From Epiperipatus broadwayi (Eukaryota; Onychophora; Udeonychophora; Euonychophora; Peripatidae), in contig JAQFVV010000020.1 of assembly GCA_028023455.1 (NCBI GenBank), positions 7,547,092 through 7,611,091 of the forward strand: a stretch of 64,000 nucleotides of DNA. Direction: 5' to 3'. Below are positions 36,127 through 48,309 of the stretch, piece after piece. The notes beneath the pieces were generated by a model. The model did not search any database. It was not told where the DNA came from and worked only from the letters and a program-made list of their open reading frames with translations. The first letter of the stretch is position 1; the number at the start of each line of letters is the position of its first letter. Made by a program: the position numbers and the translations under genes.

Positions 36127-37708
36127 TTAGTTAGTAAGTTCAATTCATCCACTCTAATTTGAACACTTTTTAGCAAAACCTTTTATTGTACATATCTGCA
36201 TACACACTCTTATATTTCAACTGCCCTGAAGTCTTCTTCAGAATTATGATATAATGAACAAAATAAAATACATAATTATATAAATAATACCATAAAAAAT
36301 GTAAATAATCAAATTAATTATAATTATACATATGCGATTTTTTCGCATGCGTTAGTGAAGCTGTAATTATACTATAATGTTTAATATGCCTGCTTAGCGC
36401 TTTCGAGATTTAGTATTCTAATCTCAATTTATTACAATCAAATTAAGAAAAAACATAAAATATAACAAAACATATACAATGAGATATTATTTTATATAGT
36501 GCTATGTTTTTATACTGAAATAGTGATATTAGTGATTAAGCCAATGCACGTGCACTTTAAAGATAAATTATAAATGAATACTCTCACTTTTCACAACACA
36601 AGATAAAGTATTTTAGAAAGGATGGAATGAATCATCCATCCTGTCAACCCAAACATTTATGTATGGGCAAATTTTAAGTGTATGGAAATGAGAGTGTGAA
36701 GGTGTTAAGCAATCACTTGAAATTACATTTGTTATGTTTGAACAAATGACGCTTGTGAAATCTTTACAATTTTGACATCATTCTTTAGTTGAAATTAAAC
36801 ATATATAATGAGATATTATTTTATATAGTGCTATGTTTTTATACTGTAAAAGTGAAATTAGCAATTAAACCAATGCACATGCACTTTAAAGACAAATTAT
36901 AAATGAATACTCTCACTTTTCCTGACACAAGATATAGTATTTTAGAAAGGATGGAATGAATCACCCATCCTTTTGACCCAATAGGGGCAAATCTTAAGCA
37001 TATGGAAATAAGAGCATGATGGTGTTAAGCAATCACTTTAAATTATATCTGTTATGTTTGAATGAATGATGCCTGCAAAATCTTTACAATTTATGACATG
37101 TCATTCTTTAGTTGAAATTAAACATATATAATGAAATATTATTTTATATAGTGCTATGTTTTTATACTATAATAGTGATATTAGTGATTAAGCCAATGCA
37201 GATGTGCATGTGCATTGGCTTAATAGCTAATATCACTACAACAAAACATAATAAAACTGAAATAAATATAATTAAACCAAAATAAAATAATCCAGTTAAT
37301 ATAAAATAAACTATGCAATATAAATATAAAATACATATAAATTATATATATGTATTCCTGACTATATATATATTCATGAACAACTAATTTATATATTAAC
37401 TGGATTATTTTATTTGGGTTTGATTATATTTATTTCAGTTTTATTATGTTTTGTTATATTTTATGTTGTTTGTTATTAATTTGATTATTTACATTTATTA
37501 TTTATATAGTTATGTATTTTATTTTGTTTATTATATCATAGCTCTGAAGAAGACTTCACTACAAGTTGAAGCATAAAATTTGGATATGCAGATATATACA
37601 ATAAAAGGTTTTGCTAAAAAGTGTTCAAAGTAGAATGAATGAATTGCATTTATATATTGCAGCAAAATAAAGGAAGTGGTGAATTTGGTAAGAGTTAGTT
37701 AGTAAGTT
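36127..37708. mobile_element. Hairpin element with 14-bp duplication and inner tandem repeats
   Basis: Element about 36141-37694 flanked by a perfect 14-bp direct repeat, TTAGTTAGTAAGTT (36127-36140 and 37695-37708). Its outer arms are inverted: left starts with GAACACTTTTTAGCAAAACC near 36160 and the right arm has the complement near 37600. Both arms contain TCTGAAGAAGACTTCA (minus strand at left, plus at right) followed by a GTTGAA sequence, which resembles a decayed hammerhead of PLE type. The interior holds about 2.3 tandem units of some 325 bp (GAGATATTATTTTATATAG at about 36480, 36808 and, changed, 37131). No ORF. Confidence 0.75.
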
Positions 37709-38489
37709 ATTAAAGTATAGAGAATGCAGTGGTATTGAGTATCAAAGCCAACTCTGAAGAACAATTGCCAATCTCCATGTCGGTCAAGTTTTAATTTCCA
37801 TAGAGGTATGGATACCTTCGCTGTGAATTCACAGTCCAATATGCAAGAAGACAACTTGCCTAGCGGCAGTTCAACAAATTATTAAATCTTTAATGTTGAT
37901 GATAGCCTGAATATTATAATTATCTATATCACAGACACACCATATTTTAAGAAATAGGCATACTTGGAGAAGCCAGTGCTGTGTTTTATTTATATATGCC
38001 GATTCATATATGTATGAGAAGCACATATATGCTGTGCATACAGAAGATCTATTTCAGGAACAGATATCAAACATGACATTTTTTCAAATACTTAACTTTG
38101 CACTTAAATATATTTAACTTATACGTTTTAAAACTTAATAACTGTTGACTAAATTATCCAACTAAAAAGAAAATATAAGAAGAAAATAAAAGTAGATGAC
38201 CAGTTTGTCTCCAGAGAATTTCTTCGAGTTATCATTCATAAAAGATTTTGTTTTGAAATTAGAAAAAAATAAATTCAAAAATCTTTCTTACAAGAATGTA
38301 AATGGGGAAACAGAGCTTTAAAACAACTTTTAAACTGGACTGTTAAAGATAATGTTTTCTTTTAAAAACTTATTTACTATTAGTAAGAGTAATTTAGTAA
38401 TAACCCGATTTAATTAGAGGGGGTTTGAACACAGACTTTAAAGTTTCCTTTATCTATCCATTCCACCTTATATAACAGATGATACACAT
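37709..38489. other. Spacer with family-2 flank repeat at its end
   Basis: Mostly AT-rich. From about 38405 to 38500 it matches the family-2 flank (GGTTTGAACACAGACTTTAA, then TCTATCCATTCCACCTTAT). Confidence 0.45.
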
Positions 38490-39580
38490 GACCACTCATA
38501 TTTATTATATGTGTCACCATTATGCTTTGGATTTATAGATTATGAAAAGGCATTTGATTCTATACACATTTCTTCAGTGATTAAAGCATTGGATCATCAA
38601 GGTATAGATCTAGGATATTGTCATATTTTAAAGAATATTTATAAGAATGCAACAACAGTAATTAGATTACATAATAATACTAGGAAAGTCAACATTTAGA
38701 AGGGTGTAAGACAGGGTGACTTAATATCTCCAAAACTTTTTACAGCAGTGCTGCAAAAAGTATTTTGTGGATTAAAAGGGGAAGCTAAAGGAGTGGAAGT
38801 AAATAGAGATTATTAAAGTCTTTTAGATTTTTCAGATGTTGTAGTCATTTTGGCAAATAATGATTTAGAGCTGCAGGAAATGTTGCAGGAATTATCAGAT
38901 GAAAATAGAAAAGTAGGACTAAAGATAAATATTAAAAAGACTAAAATAATGTTTAATGGATTTTCTCAAAATATGAAAATAAAGATTGATTATGATGAGT
39001 TAGAAGAAGTTAACAGCTGCAAATACCTTGGTCAGATTTTTAATACAAATGGAAACATAATGGATGAAATTAATCCTATAATTAAACTTGATTGGAGCGC
39101 TTTAGGTAGAAATAACTTGGTACTAAAAGAAAATATGCCTATGTGTTTAAAAAGGAAGTTTAATAAATGTGCTTTACCAGTTTTTACTTATGGATCTGAG
39201 ACTTGGACACTTAATAGAAGAGCAATACAGAGACTTCAGACCACTCAAAGAAGTATGGAGAGATGCATGTTGGGAGTAACAAGAAGAGATCGAAAATGCA
39301 ATATACGGGTAAGAGAACAAATAGTTGTTACTGACCTCATTGAAAAAATTAAAAGACTGAGTGGACTGGGCATATTGCTAGAAGAGATAATAATAGATGT
39401 ACAATTGAAATCTTAAGCTGGATTCCAAGAGATTGTATAAGATCCAGAAAGAGACTACATGTGAGATGGATGAATGAAGTAAGAAAGTGTGCAAGGTGAT
39501 GGAGAAGAGAAGCTAAAGATCAGAGAAGATGGATTGAACTTGGAGAGACCTTCATCCAGTAATGGATTGATGATAGTTGA
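38490..39580 (+). pseudogene. 5'-truncated RTE copy, reverse-transcriptase half
   Basis: Plus-strand copy of the RTE reverse transcriptase: GFIDYEKAFDSI (motif A) at 38520-38560, then stops near 38697 and 38815, then an open stretch at 38850-39416 with MLQELSDENRKVGLKIN and TYGSETWTLNRR. The motif C region reads LDFSDVVV rather than LDFADDVV, so one catalytic Asp is lost. The 3' end reaches TTGATGATAGTTGATG near 39580. Truncation at the 5' side is normal for LINEs. Confidence 0.85.
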
Positions 39581-39584
39581 TGAC

Positions 39585-40800
39585 ATAAGACCATATATAT
39601 GTGAAAAAGTTAAATGATCTCCAATATATGTACTTCCTGAACCAGCACTCATCAATTGATCCAGATCCCCATCTCTCATATATATATAATCAGTGCACAG
39701 TTTATATTATGATAGCAAATCTTCGAACTTTGATAGACAGGTTTCAATCTTCTCCAACCTCCAAATTTTTAGCCGTCCATATCATTGGAAAATTTAGTTG
39801 GAGCACTCAAAGCCCTTGTTGATGCCAGTATTATTGTCATACCCATATTGACTTTAAATCACTCTGACTCTCATATATAGGTCTTTAATATGTCCATTTA
39901 AACACACAGAAGAGAGATATATGGAATTCAAGCTGAATCTGTAATATTTGAATACAAATATAATGTATATATTGTACTTTAGATGCAATAAGAGGAGGTT
40001 TGAACACAGAATTTTAAACTTTCTTCATCTATCCACTCCATCTTATCTAACTGAAACACTTGATCACATATGTGAAAAAGATAAATGATCTCTGATAAAC
40101 ATATTTTGTGCTGAAACAGCATTCATCAATTGATCGAGATCATCATCTCCCACACTTACATATAATCAAGGTTCAGTTTATATTAAGATAGCAAAACTTC
40201 AGACTTTAATGGATAGACTTCATTTTTCTTCTCCCTTCAATTCTTCAGCCATCCATATTATTGAAAATGTGATGATGGAATGCTTAAAACCCTTGTTGAT
40301 GTCAATATTGTTGTATAGATCATGGGATCTTGAAAGTATGTGTTTAAATTCTCTCTAATTATATCTGAAGTTCAGTATCTACATTATACTTGTATTCAAA
40401 TATTACAAATTAAGCCTTAATTCTGCCCATCCCTCTTCTGTGTATTTAAATGAACATATTGAGGTTCTATATCTGAGAAATCAGAGTGGTTTAAAATTTA
40501 ACATGGATATCATAACAATATTGACATTATTGGATGGCTGAAGAGTTGGAAGATGGAGAAGAATGAAGCCTGTCCATTAAAGTTTGAAGATTTTCTATCT
40601 TAATATAAAATGAGCACTGATTATAAGTATGTGTAGGAAATGATAATCTGAACCAACTGATAAGTGCTGGTTCAGCACAATATATATTGGAGATCATTTA
40701 TCTTTTTCACATGTGTATGGTCATGTGTACTGATTATATAAGACGAAGTAGATAGATGAAGAGAGTTTGAAAGTCTGTGTTCAATCCCCTCAGTTGGGGT
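39585..40800. repeat. Family-2 repeat block, direct and inverted copies
   Basis: ATGTGAAAAAGTTAAATGAT near 39598 recurs near 40069 in the same orientation and inverted near 40695-40719. Long stretches between are mutually inverted (a GCCATCCATATTATTG-like segment at 40250 answers one at 40530). Core positions 39633-39657 and 40104-40132 (minus) and 40657-40681 (plus) match the CTGATGAG...CAGCAC part of family 2, but each has lost an invariant base (TTGATGA, TTGATGA, CTGATAA). Confidence 0.7.
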
Positions 40801-42435
40801 ATACATTATATTTGTATTTCAAGTATAGTAACCTGATTTGTAAGGTGAAAATATTTAAAATTTGTACCAAATATTTTATATTGTAATACTAACCTATGTG
40901 TGTTTGTTTTATACCAGTGAATTATGATGTCTTGTGAAAATATAATGATGCTGATATATGGATTTAATAAATTTATTATTGACAAATGAAATATTATTGG
41001 GATACAAATGCCCGTGTGCGCACACATTTTAATGTGTACAAGTAAAATTAGTTATGTAACAATAAACAGCCACTTAAAAAAGAATATGGCCATTTCAATT
41101 CCAAAAAAGAAAAAAGAAAAGAGAGAAACAACACTAAAAATAAATTTTGTATTGATTATACAATCCAATCTGTGAACCACAAATATACATTCCCATACAG
41201 AACATGCAAATCATTATGTATATCTTGTTAAAATAGAATGAACCTTATTAGTTTATTAATAGCTAGAATATGTTAAGTTTACATTATTATATAAGCACAT
41301 CTGTGTGTTACTATATGTATATTATATGTGCCCTGTAAATGTATGTTGGTAGATCTGTATATTATAATGTTATGTTTTCAATCTATGGAAGAGATTTCAA
41401 ATATTTATAAATCAAAATCTGAATAATGTATTTATATTACAGAGTACTAACAGATCATGAATTTCATTTTTATTGTTATTGTTTCTAATTAATAAATGTA
41501 TCCCTCATTGTTTTAAATTATTCCAGTGAAGTTATGAAGTTATTTAATACTAAAATAGATTTACATATTTGTATTTTCTCTTGTTCATGGTCACAATCCA
41601 TACAATCTTTGCATACCAAGCTAATTTTGAGCAATAACCATTTACAATATATATATATATGCATTTGTGTATGGAAATTTACATAGTTTTTATGTTAAAA
41701 TTGGTGGATGGGACAAAGGTAATAAATCATCTTTAATGTCCACCTATTTTATGATAATTATTGTTTTATGATAGCCACTATGCTCAATCATTGTATTTGA
41801 TGGCCCTAAGCAATGATGATGCTCAGCATTTCTAGAATGATCCCCCACATTTTTGATGTAGAATTAATTTTATAGTTGTTGATAATTGTTTTTATATTAT
41901 GTCATAAGTTTAGCATTGGCTAGAAGATAATTAGTCTGCTTTATAATGTATCTTTTTAAAATCCAATCACAAAAGTTGAATATTCATTCTTGTATAGTAA
42001 TTTGATTAATGGTAGAGATTATATATGGTATATATCACTAATATAATTATTTCTTTAATTTCAATGATGATTCTCTGTTCTTATTCATTTGATTTATTTA
42101 GAAAATGATGTTTTCTCAACAACCAGCAAACACTCTATGTTCATACCATTACAATAGATACATAATATATATGGAGTTTATCTAAGATAAACTCTTCAAG
42201 AACAGAATGGAAGACTACATTGGTGACCAAGAAGCTGCCAAGATTTAATATTGATATAGTTACTCTTAGTAAAACTTATCTCCAGAATTAAGTAGAATAG
42301 ATGTGTGGATGTAAGTTTGTTTTTTTGTGAAAAGGTAGGTGAGTCAGTGAAAAAAGAATGCATCCTGTTGAATTTGCTGTAAAGTTTAATTTGTATTATC
42401 TCTTGTTAAAATTCTTCATTGTATCAATAAAAGGT
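40801..42435. other. AT-rich spacer
   Basis: No recognised gene or element; short TA repeats near 41650. Confidence 0.45.
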
Positions 42436-42439
42436 TTAT

Positions 42440-43010
42440 TCATGTCTATACTCACTTATGGATTCAGAGTATTTTGAACAGGAAAGCCTTTATTCCTTGT
42501 TGTATTGCATTATTACAACAATAACATTTAAAGGTCAAGTTTTTCTTTTTGGAGACTTTAATACACATGTTGGTACAGATAATAGACTTTTGCCAAATAT
42601 TATTAGAAATAATGGTGTTAATGCTACAAATTTAAATAGTTTATTACTAAATTTATGCACAATGCATTGGTTAGCTATCACGAACATTTTGTTTAGGCAG
42701 AAAACCTGCTATAATAGAACGTGAATACATTTACACTAAAAACAAAAAAAAAGATTACATTATAATTGTCAGAATACAAAAATAAGTCATAATATGGAGC
42801 ACTTAAAACCACATATTGCTGGGCAGTCTACAAATTAGTAAGCTTCAAGATTAAAATATAAATATTCCAATCATTTATACAAGAAAATTGATGTTCTTTC
42901 ATTAGAAGAATCTATGAACAAGTTTTAAAGTTCAATAATGCTAAAATTGCTAACTTGGATATTCAGGAGTGTTATATTAATGAAGAATAGAATTAAAAAC
43001 ATTTGGGACA
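42440..43010 (+). pseudogene. LINE endonuclease fragment, non-RTE copy
   Basis: The 88-codon ORF 42458-42724 reads LYSLLYC...., then FLFGDFNTHVGTDN, an APE-endonuclease GDFN motif, then LLLNLCTMHWLAITNILFRQK, the usual following block. The sequence differs from the RTE copies here, so it comes from another LINE subfamily. Later sequence is broken by stops. Confidence 0.65.
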
Positions 43011-43084
43011 TAAATTTTGCTGATGAAATTATTCTTCTTCATTATTATATAGAAATAATAAAAAAGGGAAAAAAAAAAGAATTG

Positions 43085-44160
43085 GTGCTCCACTCCATAT
43101 GTTCTTGTCATTGCAGCTGTTATTACTATGAGATTATTCATATAGTATACAAACATGGATGGGCTGCTCACCAACATGCATTAGCCAGTGTGGTGAGTTT
43201 ATTGGCTTTTTACATCTGAGTTTAAGATCAAGAAACACAATGGTCTTTTTTCTCAGTTGCCTGATAAGGCAGAATGAATGTATGTGTAAATGATAAATAT
43301 TTTCTAATAATTATACAATTATGACAGACAAAAATAAAACATGGCCCTTATTCCCAGGAGGCTGTAAAGTCACCAACCAAGGCAGCAGTTGGAGGCCAAG
43401 GGTGCAGGGTGCTAAGAATTTCCTGATTGTGGACCCAGGCTGCCATTTGTTAACAACTTTTTATTTACGTACTTACAACTGCAGATCATTTTCAAGTAAA
43501 GGAAGATTGCAAGAATTAGAAGAAGAACTGTCTCATATTAAATGGGACATTATTGGACTTTGTGAAGGTAGAAGAAAAGGTGAAGAGACAATCGGTTTAA
43601 AAAGTGGACATGTACTCTGCTATAAATTGGAAATACAAGTGGAGAATTCATTATATATATAAAAAATGGAAGAACAACATTGGGGAGATTGATGGTGTAT
43701 TGGACAGAGTGGCTAGATTAGTTATACAACTTAAATTAAGCAGATACCAAATGCAGATAATTCAGGTTTATGTCCCAACAAGTTCTCATAGTGATGAAGT
43801 AGTAGAAGATTTTTATATGGATGTACAAAAGGCTTTTGATCAATGTAAATAACATTTTAAAATTTTTATGGGAGACTTTAATGCTAGAATTGGCAAACAA
43901 ATGAAAGTTGAAAGTGTTGTAGGTAATTTTGGTTATGGTAATAGAAATGAGAGAGGACATAAGACTTGCTAGTAGAGATGATAATAGATAGACAATTAAA
44001 ATCTTAAACTGGATTCCAAGAGATTGTAAGATGGATTGATGAAATAATAAAATGTTCAGGGATGATATGGAGAAGAGAAGCTAAAGATTGGAGAAGATGG
44101 ATTGAACTTGGAGAGACCATCCTGCAGTGGATTGATAATGGTTGATGATGATGATATATA
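43085..44160 (+). mobile_element. Internally deleted RTE copy with 5' leader and 3' end
   Basis: Starts with a leader (TTGCAGCTGTTATTACTATG, then CAGTGTGGTGAGTTTATTGG) shared with the next copy at 44225, then the start codon at 43321. The endonuclease frame runs to about 43960 with a frameshift near 43650; MGDFNARIG is recognisable at about 43868, after a stop. Sequence then jumps to the last 180 bases of the element (CTGGATTCCAAGAGATTG) and ends with GGTTGATGATGATG at about 44150. The whole reverse transcriptase is missing. The combination of both ends with a lost middle suggests a non-autonomous derivative. Confidence 0.8.
43321..43662 (+). pseudogene. RTE endonuclease N-terminal part
   Basis: ATG at 43321 followed by MTDKNKTWPLFPGGCKVTNQ and then the same sequence as the N-terminus of the minus-strand copy (GAKNFLIVDPGCH; TYNCRSF; IKWDIIGLCEGRRKGE). 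This copy defines the likely natural start of the RTE protein. The Glu of the LCE motif is kept. The frame breaks after 43662 and resumes in another frame from 43670. Confidence 0.75.
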
Positions 44161-44221
44161 AATCAATATCTTTGTAAAATATATATATATAAAGAGAACT
44201 AAGTAGAGTTAAATCCCTAAT

Positions 44222-44720
44222 AGTTCACTCTGTGCATTCTTGTTGTTGCAGCTGTTATTATTATGTGATTATTCATATAGTATACAAACATGTATGGGAT
44301 GCTTACCAACATATATTAACCAGTGTGGTGAGTTTATTGGATTTTTACATTTGAGTTTAAGATAAAACACCATGGTCTTTCTTCCCAGTTACCTGACAAG
44401 GCAGAATGAATGTGTGTGTGTGAATGAAATTTTTTTTCTAATAGATATGTACAATCATGACAGATAAAAATAAATCATATCCCTTATTCCTAGGAGGCTG
44501 GTGACTGAAAGTGGAGGGTGCTAAGAATCCCCTAATTGCAGACAGGCATTGAATGATGACTTTTTATTTAGGTATTTACAACTGCAGATTACTTTCAAGT
44601 AAAAGAAGATAGCAAAAATTGGAAGAACTATCTCATATTAAATGGGACATTATTGGACTTTGTAAAATTAGAAGAAAAGGTGAAGAGACAATTAATCTAA
44701 AAAGTGGAAGTATGGAGATT
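44222..44720 (+). mobile_element. RTE 5' fragment, 3'-truncated
   Basis: Same leader as 43085 on (TTGCAGCTGTTATTATTATG) through a degenerate start region (44455) and the LSHIKWDIIGLCK segment (44619-44700), then the match stops near 44716. It lacks the 3' end, which LINE insertions normally keep. It lies about 60 bp downstream of the preceding copy in the same orientation. Confidence 0.75.
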
Positions 44721-45924
44721 ATTAAAATAAATTCATTATTAGTAAATATCCTCTCTTCTTCAACAATAAATTTGGAATGCTTAGAATTTATATTAAAATT
44801 ATGATTTGTGAAACATTTCAAATGTTGTTGCAGCTTTTTGAAATTCTGAGTAAGTTCTTGTATCTTTTTTTGAAAAGCTTTGTAAGTAAAAGAATGTCTT
44901 GATATATAATAGTGTTATATATTCATTTAATACTGAAACTGTTTCTTTACATGTGGTGCAGGTGCGATGTTGAAAGATGAAATTTTTTGAAGACAAAGCA
45001 TTTGGAGTCTTTTTTTTTTTTGAGATGTTAATAAACGAAATTATATTTTTTTTAATAAAGATGAAGATTTTATAAATTTTTATAAAAAAGTAATATTAAT
45101 AAAATGCTGCACTTCGAGGGTGAATGTAATGTGACATAAATCAAATAAAAATTTCAAAAATATTTGGTTGAAATTGCGTACAAAAGAACATACTGCAATA
45201 CAATGAAAATGAGGTTATATTTGCCCATTGTTACTATTAATTGTGTGTAAAATATAAATAACATTTTATAACTAATCTTTCAGTTATAAACTACAAAGAA
45301 TTAACTAACGATTTTTGTGCTGATATTTACTTGAGCAATATTCACTTCATTGATGGCAACAATCCATATTCAATGGCAATGCTCACAATTTTAAATTCCC
45401 AGAAATATCACCAGAAATACTACTTCCAAATGGAAACTATGTAAAGTTGTCATGACAACAGTGTTGCAAAATTATAGGATAAATATAAGCTTGAATTTCA
45501 TTAATATATTCTATTGCTATATGATATGTAGCAATTAGAAAAATTCTCAAAATCAAGTGAATGTTATATATCAATAAAGCTCACATTTTGGGAGCTACAC
45601 AAAATCTGATGGGCTGAATGCATTTGACATCCATAAATATAAAATCCTTGCACCAAGTGCTGTCATATTTTGACATTCTTATTTAGAAATTGCTCTGCTA
45701 TTATGAAATTGGAAAAATCTAGAAAAGCTGTTTAAAAATTGTCTATCTCACTCAATCTGTTATACTCCCCTACCAATAAATTGTTCATCAAAGTGGTAAA
45801 AATATTTTGTAGAATCAGTTAAAAATAATGTAATGTTGATAAAGCAAGAAGTAATGCTAATATTTTTTTAAATATATGTACATATAATGATGGAGCTTTT
45901 TGAATGTAAACTTTACAAGAACTT
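44721..45924. other. AT-rich spacer
   Basis: No gene recognised. Confidence 0.45.
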
Positions 45925-45925
45925 A

Positions 45926-46118
45926 ATCATCATCATCATCAACCATTATCAATCCACTGCAGGATGAAGGTCTCCAACTTTAATCCATCTTCTCTGATCT
46001 TTAGCTTCTCTTCTCCACATCACCCCTGCACACTTTCTTATTTCATCCATCCATCTCACATGTGGTCTCTTTCTGGGTCTTTTACAATCTCTTGGAATCC
46101 AGTTTAAAATTTCAACTG
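45926..46118 (-). mobile_element. RTE 3' end fragment, minus strand
   Basis: CATCATCATCATCAACCATT followed by the conserved 3' sequence of the RTE copy at 2125-2310. Strongly 5'-truncated insertion of about 190 bases. Confidence 0.9.
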
Positions 46119-46234
46119 AATAGAGAGTAGTATTTATAGTTAAAATTAATGCAGCTACTCTTGATGAAATTTGTTTCTTTGAAGAAGGAATTTTAATGAA
46201 ATAGATATGAAACTGTCATCATTGAAAATTTTTT

Positions 46235-46415
46235 TAAAACTAAACCTTAAACTGGATTCAAAGAGATTGTTGAAACCCATAAAGAGATTAAATATGAGCT
46301 GGATAAGTGAAATAAGGACGTTTATTAGAGTAATGTGAAAAAGAGAAATTATAGATTGGAGTAACTGGATTAAATTTGAAGAGATTTTCATTCTACAGTG
46401 GATTGATAATAGTTG
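46235..46415 (+). mobile_element. RTE 3' end fragment, plus strand
   Basis: AAACTGGATTCAAAGAGATT to GTGGATTGATAATAGTTGAAAA: diverged copy of the RTE 3' end in the opposite orientation to the fragment just before it. It is itself the target of the tiny retroposon copy C. Confidence 0.8.
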
Positions 46416-46483
46416 AAAAGGATGATTAAAACAGGCAAAATTTTTCATACAGTAGTGGTGATCATGTGATGCAAAAGGATGAT
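46416..46483 (+). mobile_element. Miniature retroposon copy C, 46 bp
   Basis: AAAAGGATGAT occurs at 46416-46426 and 46473-46483. Between them is a 46-bp insert that starts with TAAAACAGGCAAAA, has CATACAGTAGT, and ends GGTGATCATGTGATGC: the two termini of the hairpin family joined with nothing between. Confidence 0.85.
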
Positions 46484-46499
46484 ATTATATAAGATTTAT

Positions 46500-47920
46500 A
46501 AGAGTAATTTGTTAAAATTTTATCCAAATGATAGGATGCAAAATAAAAATGAAATGAATTCACAATGATAACCTTATCACTTGTTAAACAATCAAACATC
46601 ACATGACCATGTTTATAGAGAGTTTTGTCCTATCTCTTTTTATTCTATACATTAAAAATGCATTTCCTTGGATGTTTCCTAGATAATCTGTTCTAACTAT
46701 AGCTGTAATGAATTGCTATATGATATAAAAATTCTGCTTGTAAATTATTACAAATATTATAAATTACTTTATACTGCAAAACAACAACAATCCACTTAGT
46801 TGAAGCATAAATTTGAACAAGGCAAGTATAAATAAAGAATAAATGTTACTATTTACTTCAGTATTGAAAAAAAAATTCATGCAATTAAGATGTGAGTTTG
46901 ATTAAAACAAGAATTTAATGCTTCAGTATTTTGACCTTCATAATGCATCTAATCTTACATTATTCGCTTTAAACACAATGAAAATTGTGATTATGTAAAG
47001 TAAGAACTTTGATTCTTCAAATATAAATATATAGATTCTAGTATAGATGAAAAACTAATAGTTTGTCATGGTAAAAAATCTTTATAAAAAAAAGCACAAA
47101 ATTAATTTTCATTATTTCATATAATAATAACGTAGCTTACACCACGGCGCATGCGCTTTAGAGATGAAATGCTATTTATAATGAATACTCTCCTTTTAAA
47201 AAATAATTATAAAATACTCTCCTTTCCATTTCATAGTAGAGTTTATGACGTAGTATTTTTTATAAAAGGGGGGGGGGGAGAGGAAAAAGAATCAAATTAA
47301 AAATTTAATTATAATTAGTAATATTCATTTAATTATAAAATTTATAGTAGTGGAAATTTATAAAAAATATTATAATTAGATAAATTAGACCAGTAATTTT
47401 AGAAATATATAATTAACATTAAAATAAAGGATTTATGAGTGAAGTCAAGTATGTGTGTATGAAATAATTTGCAAAAATAATGAAAACATTTATAATATTT
47501 CATTTAATTCAAAATAAATATTTTAAATTCTAATAGAATTTATTCAGTTATAAATATTTATTAAATATTTGAAAAACAAAAATTTTAGTTCAAAATAAAT
47601 AATTTAACTTTTAATAAAATGTATTCACTTATAAAAAGCTACATATTATTAAATCTTTTTAAAAATTCAAGTTTTATTTCAGGTGGATTAAAAGTAAAAG
47701 AAATCACTTGAAAATAGAACTTCGTATTTTTAATTTATTTATTTTCTTTATGAATAATGTCCAAATCCATCAAAACAAATATTAAAAAAAAAAAAAACTT
47801 TTAGGCCAATAAGTTTCTGTTGGCATGATAATACTTTTGGTATGTCATTATAAAAGGAGAAAAGTGAGAAGTGTGAGATAGTGAGTCAGTTAAAGTCATA
47901 TCAAAATGTAACACCCATCA
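46500..47920. other. AT-rich spacer
   Basis: Contains a G9 run at 47270 and, at about 47140-47210, sequence similar to the tandem unit inside the 36141-37694 element (GCGCATGCGCTTTAGAGATGA...AATGAATACTCTC). No gene. Confidence 0.45.
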
Positions 47921-47926
47921 AGTCTT

Positions 47927-48009
47927 GCATTGGTGGTCGAGAGGTCAGCGCGACTGCCTTGCACTTGCAGGCAGTTGCCCGGGTTGCGGGTTCGCGTCCC
48001 GGCCGATGC
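47927..48009 (+). tRNA. tRNA-like sequence (gene, pseudogene or SINE head)
   Basis: GCATTGG at the start pairs completely with CCGATGC at the end (seven pairs, one G-U). An A-box-like TGGTCGAGAGGTCAGCG and a B-box-like GGTTCGCGTCC are present, and GTCG/CGAC can form the D stem. Length of 83 with a long variable region is like class II tRNAs. The anticodon arm is irregular (TGC is the most likely anticodon in a 9-nt loop), so a functional tRNA is doubtful. The flanks TCAAG before and ATGCTATGACAC after also occur in the copy at 60815. Confidence 0.55.
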
Positions 48010-48056
48010 TATGACACTTAAAAAAAAATAGCTATGTAAAACTACCAAATTGGTAT

Positions 48057-48300
48057 TTAACAAATTAAAACAGGCTAAACTTTACTTACAGTAGTGCCAC
48101 TCAGTGCAAGCCAGAATAATCAATGAATGCCAGAAAGCTTGTGCATAAATTCCTATCTAGTGCCTATGCATCATCCATTGATTATTCTAGCTTGCACAGA
48201 ATGGCACTACCGTATGGAGAATTTTGCCTGTTTTAATAACAGTTATGAGCAAATTAAGACATTGAGATCATGTGATGTTTAGTGGTTTATTGAACAAATT
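48057..48300 (+). mobile_element. Hairpin retroposon copy D, no ribozyme
   Basis: Element 48067-48290 between TTAACAAATT and TGAACAAATT. Carries the outer arms (AGTAGTGCCACTCAGTGCAA and the inverted CTAGCTTGCACAGAATGGCACT) and the 3' end GATCATGTGATGTTTAGTGG, but the centre, including both hammerheads, is deleted. Confidence 0.85.
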
Positions 48301-48309
48301 GTGACTAGA

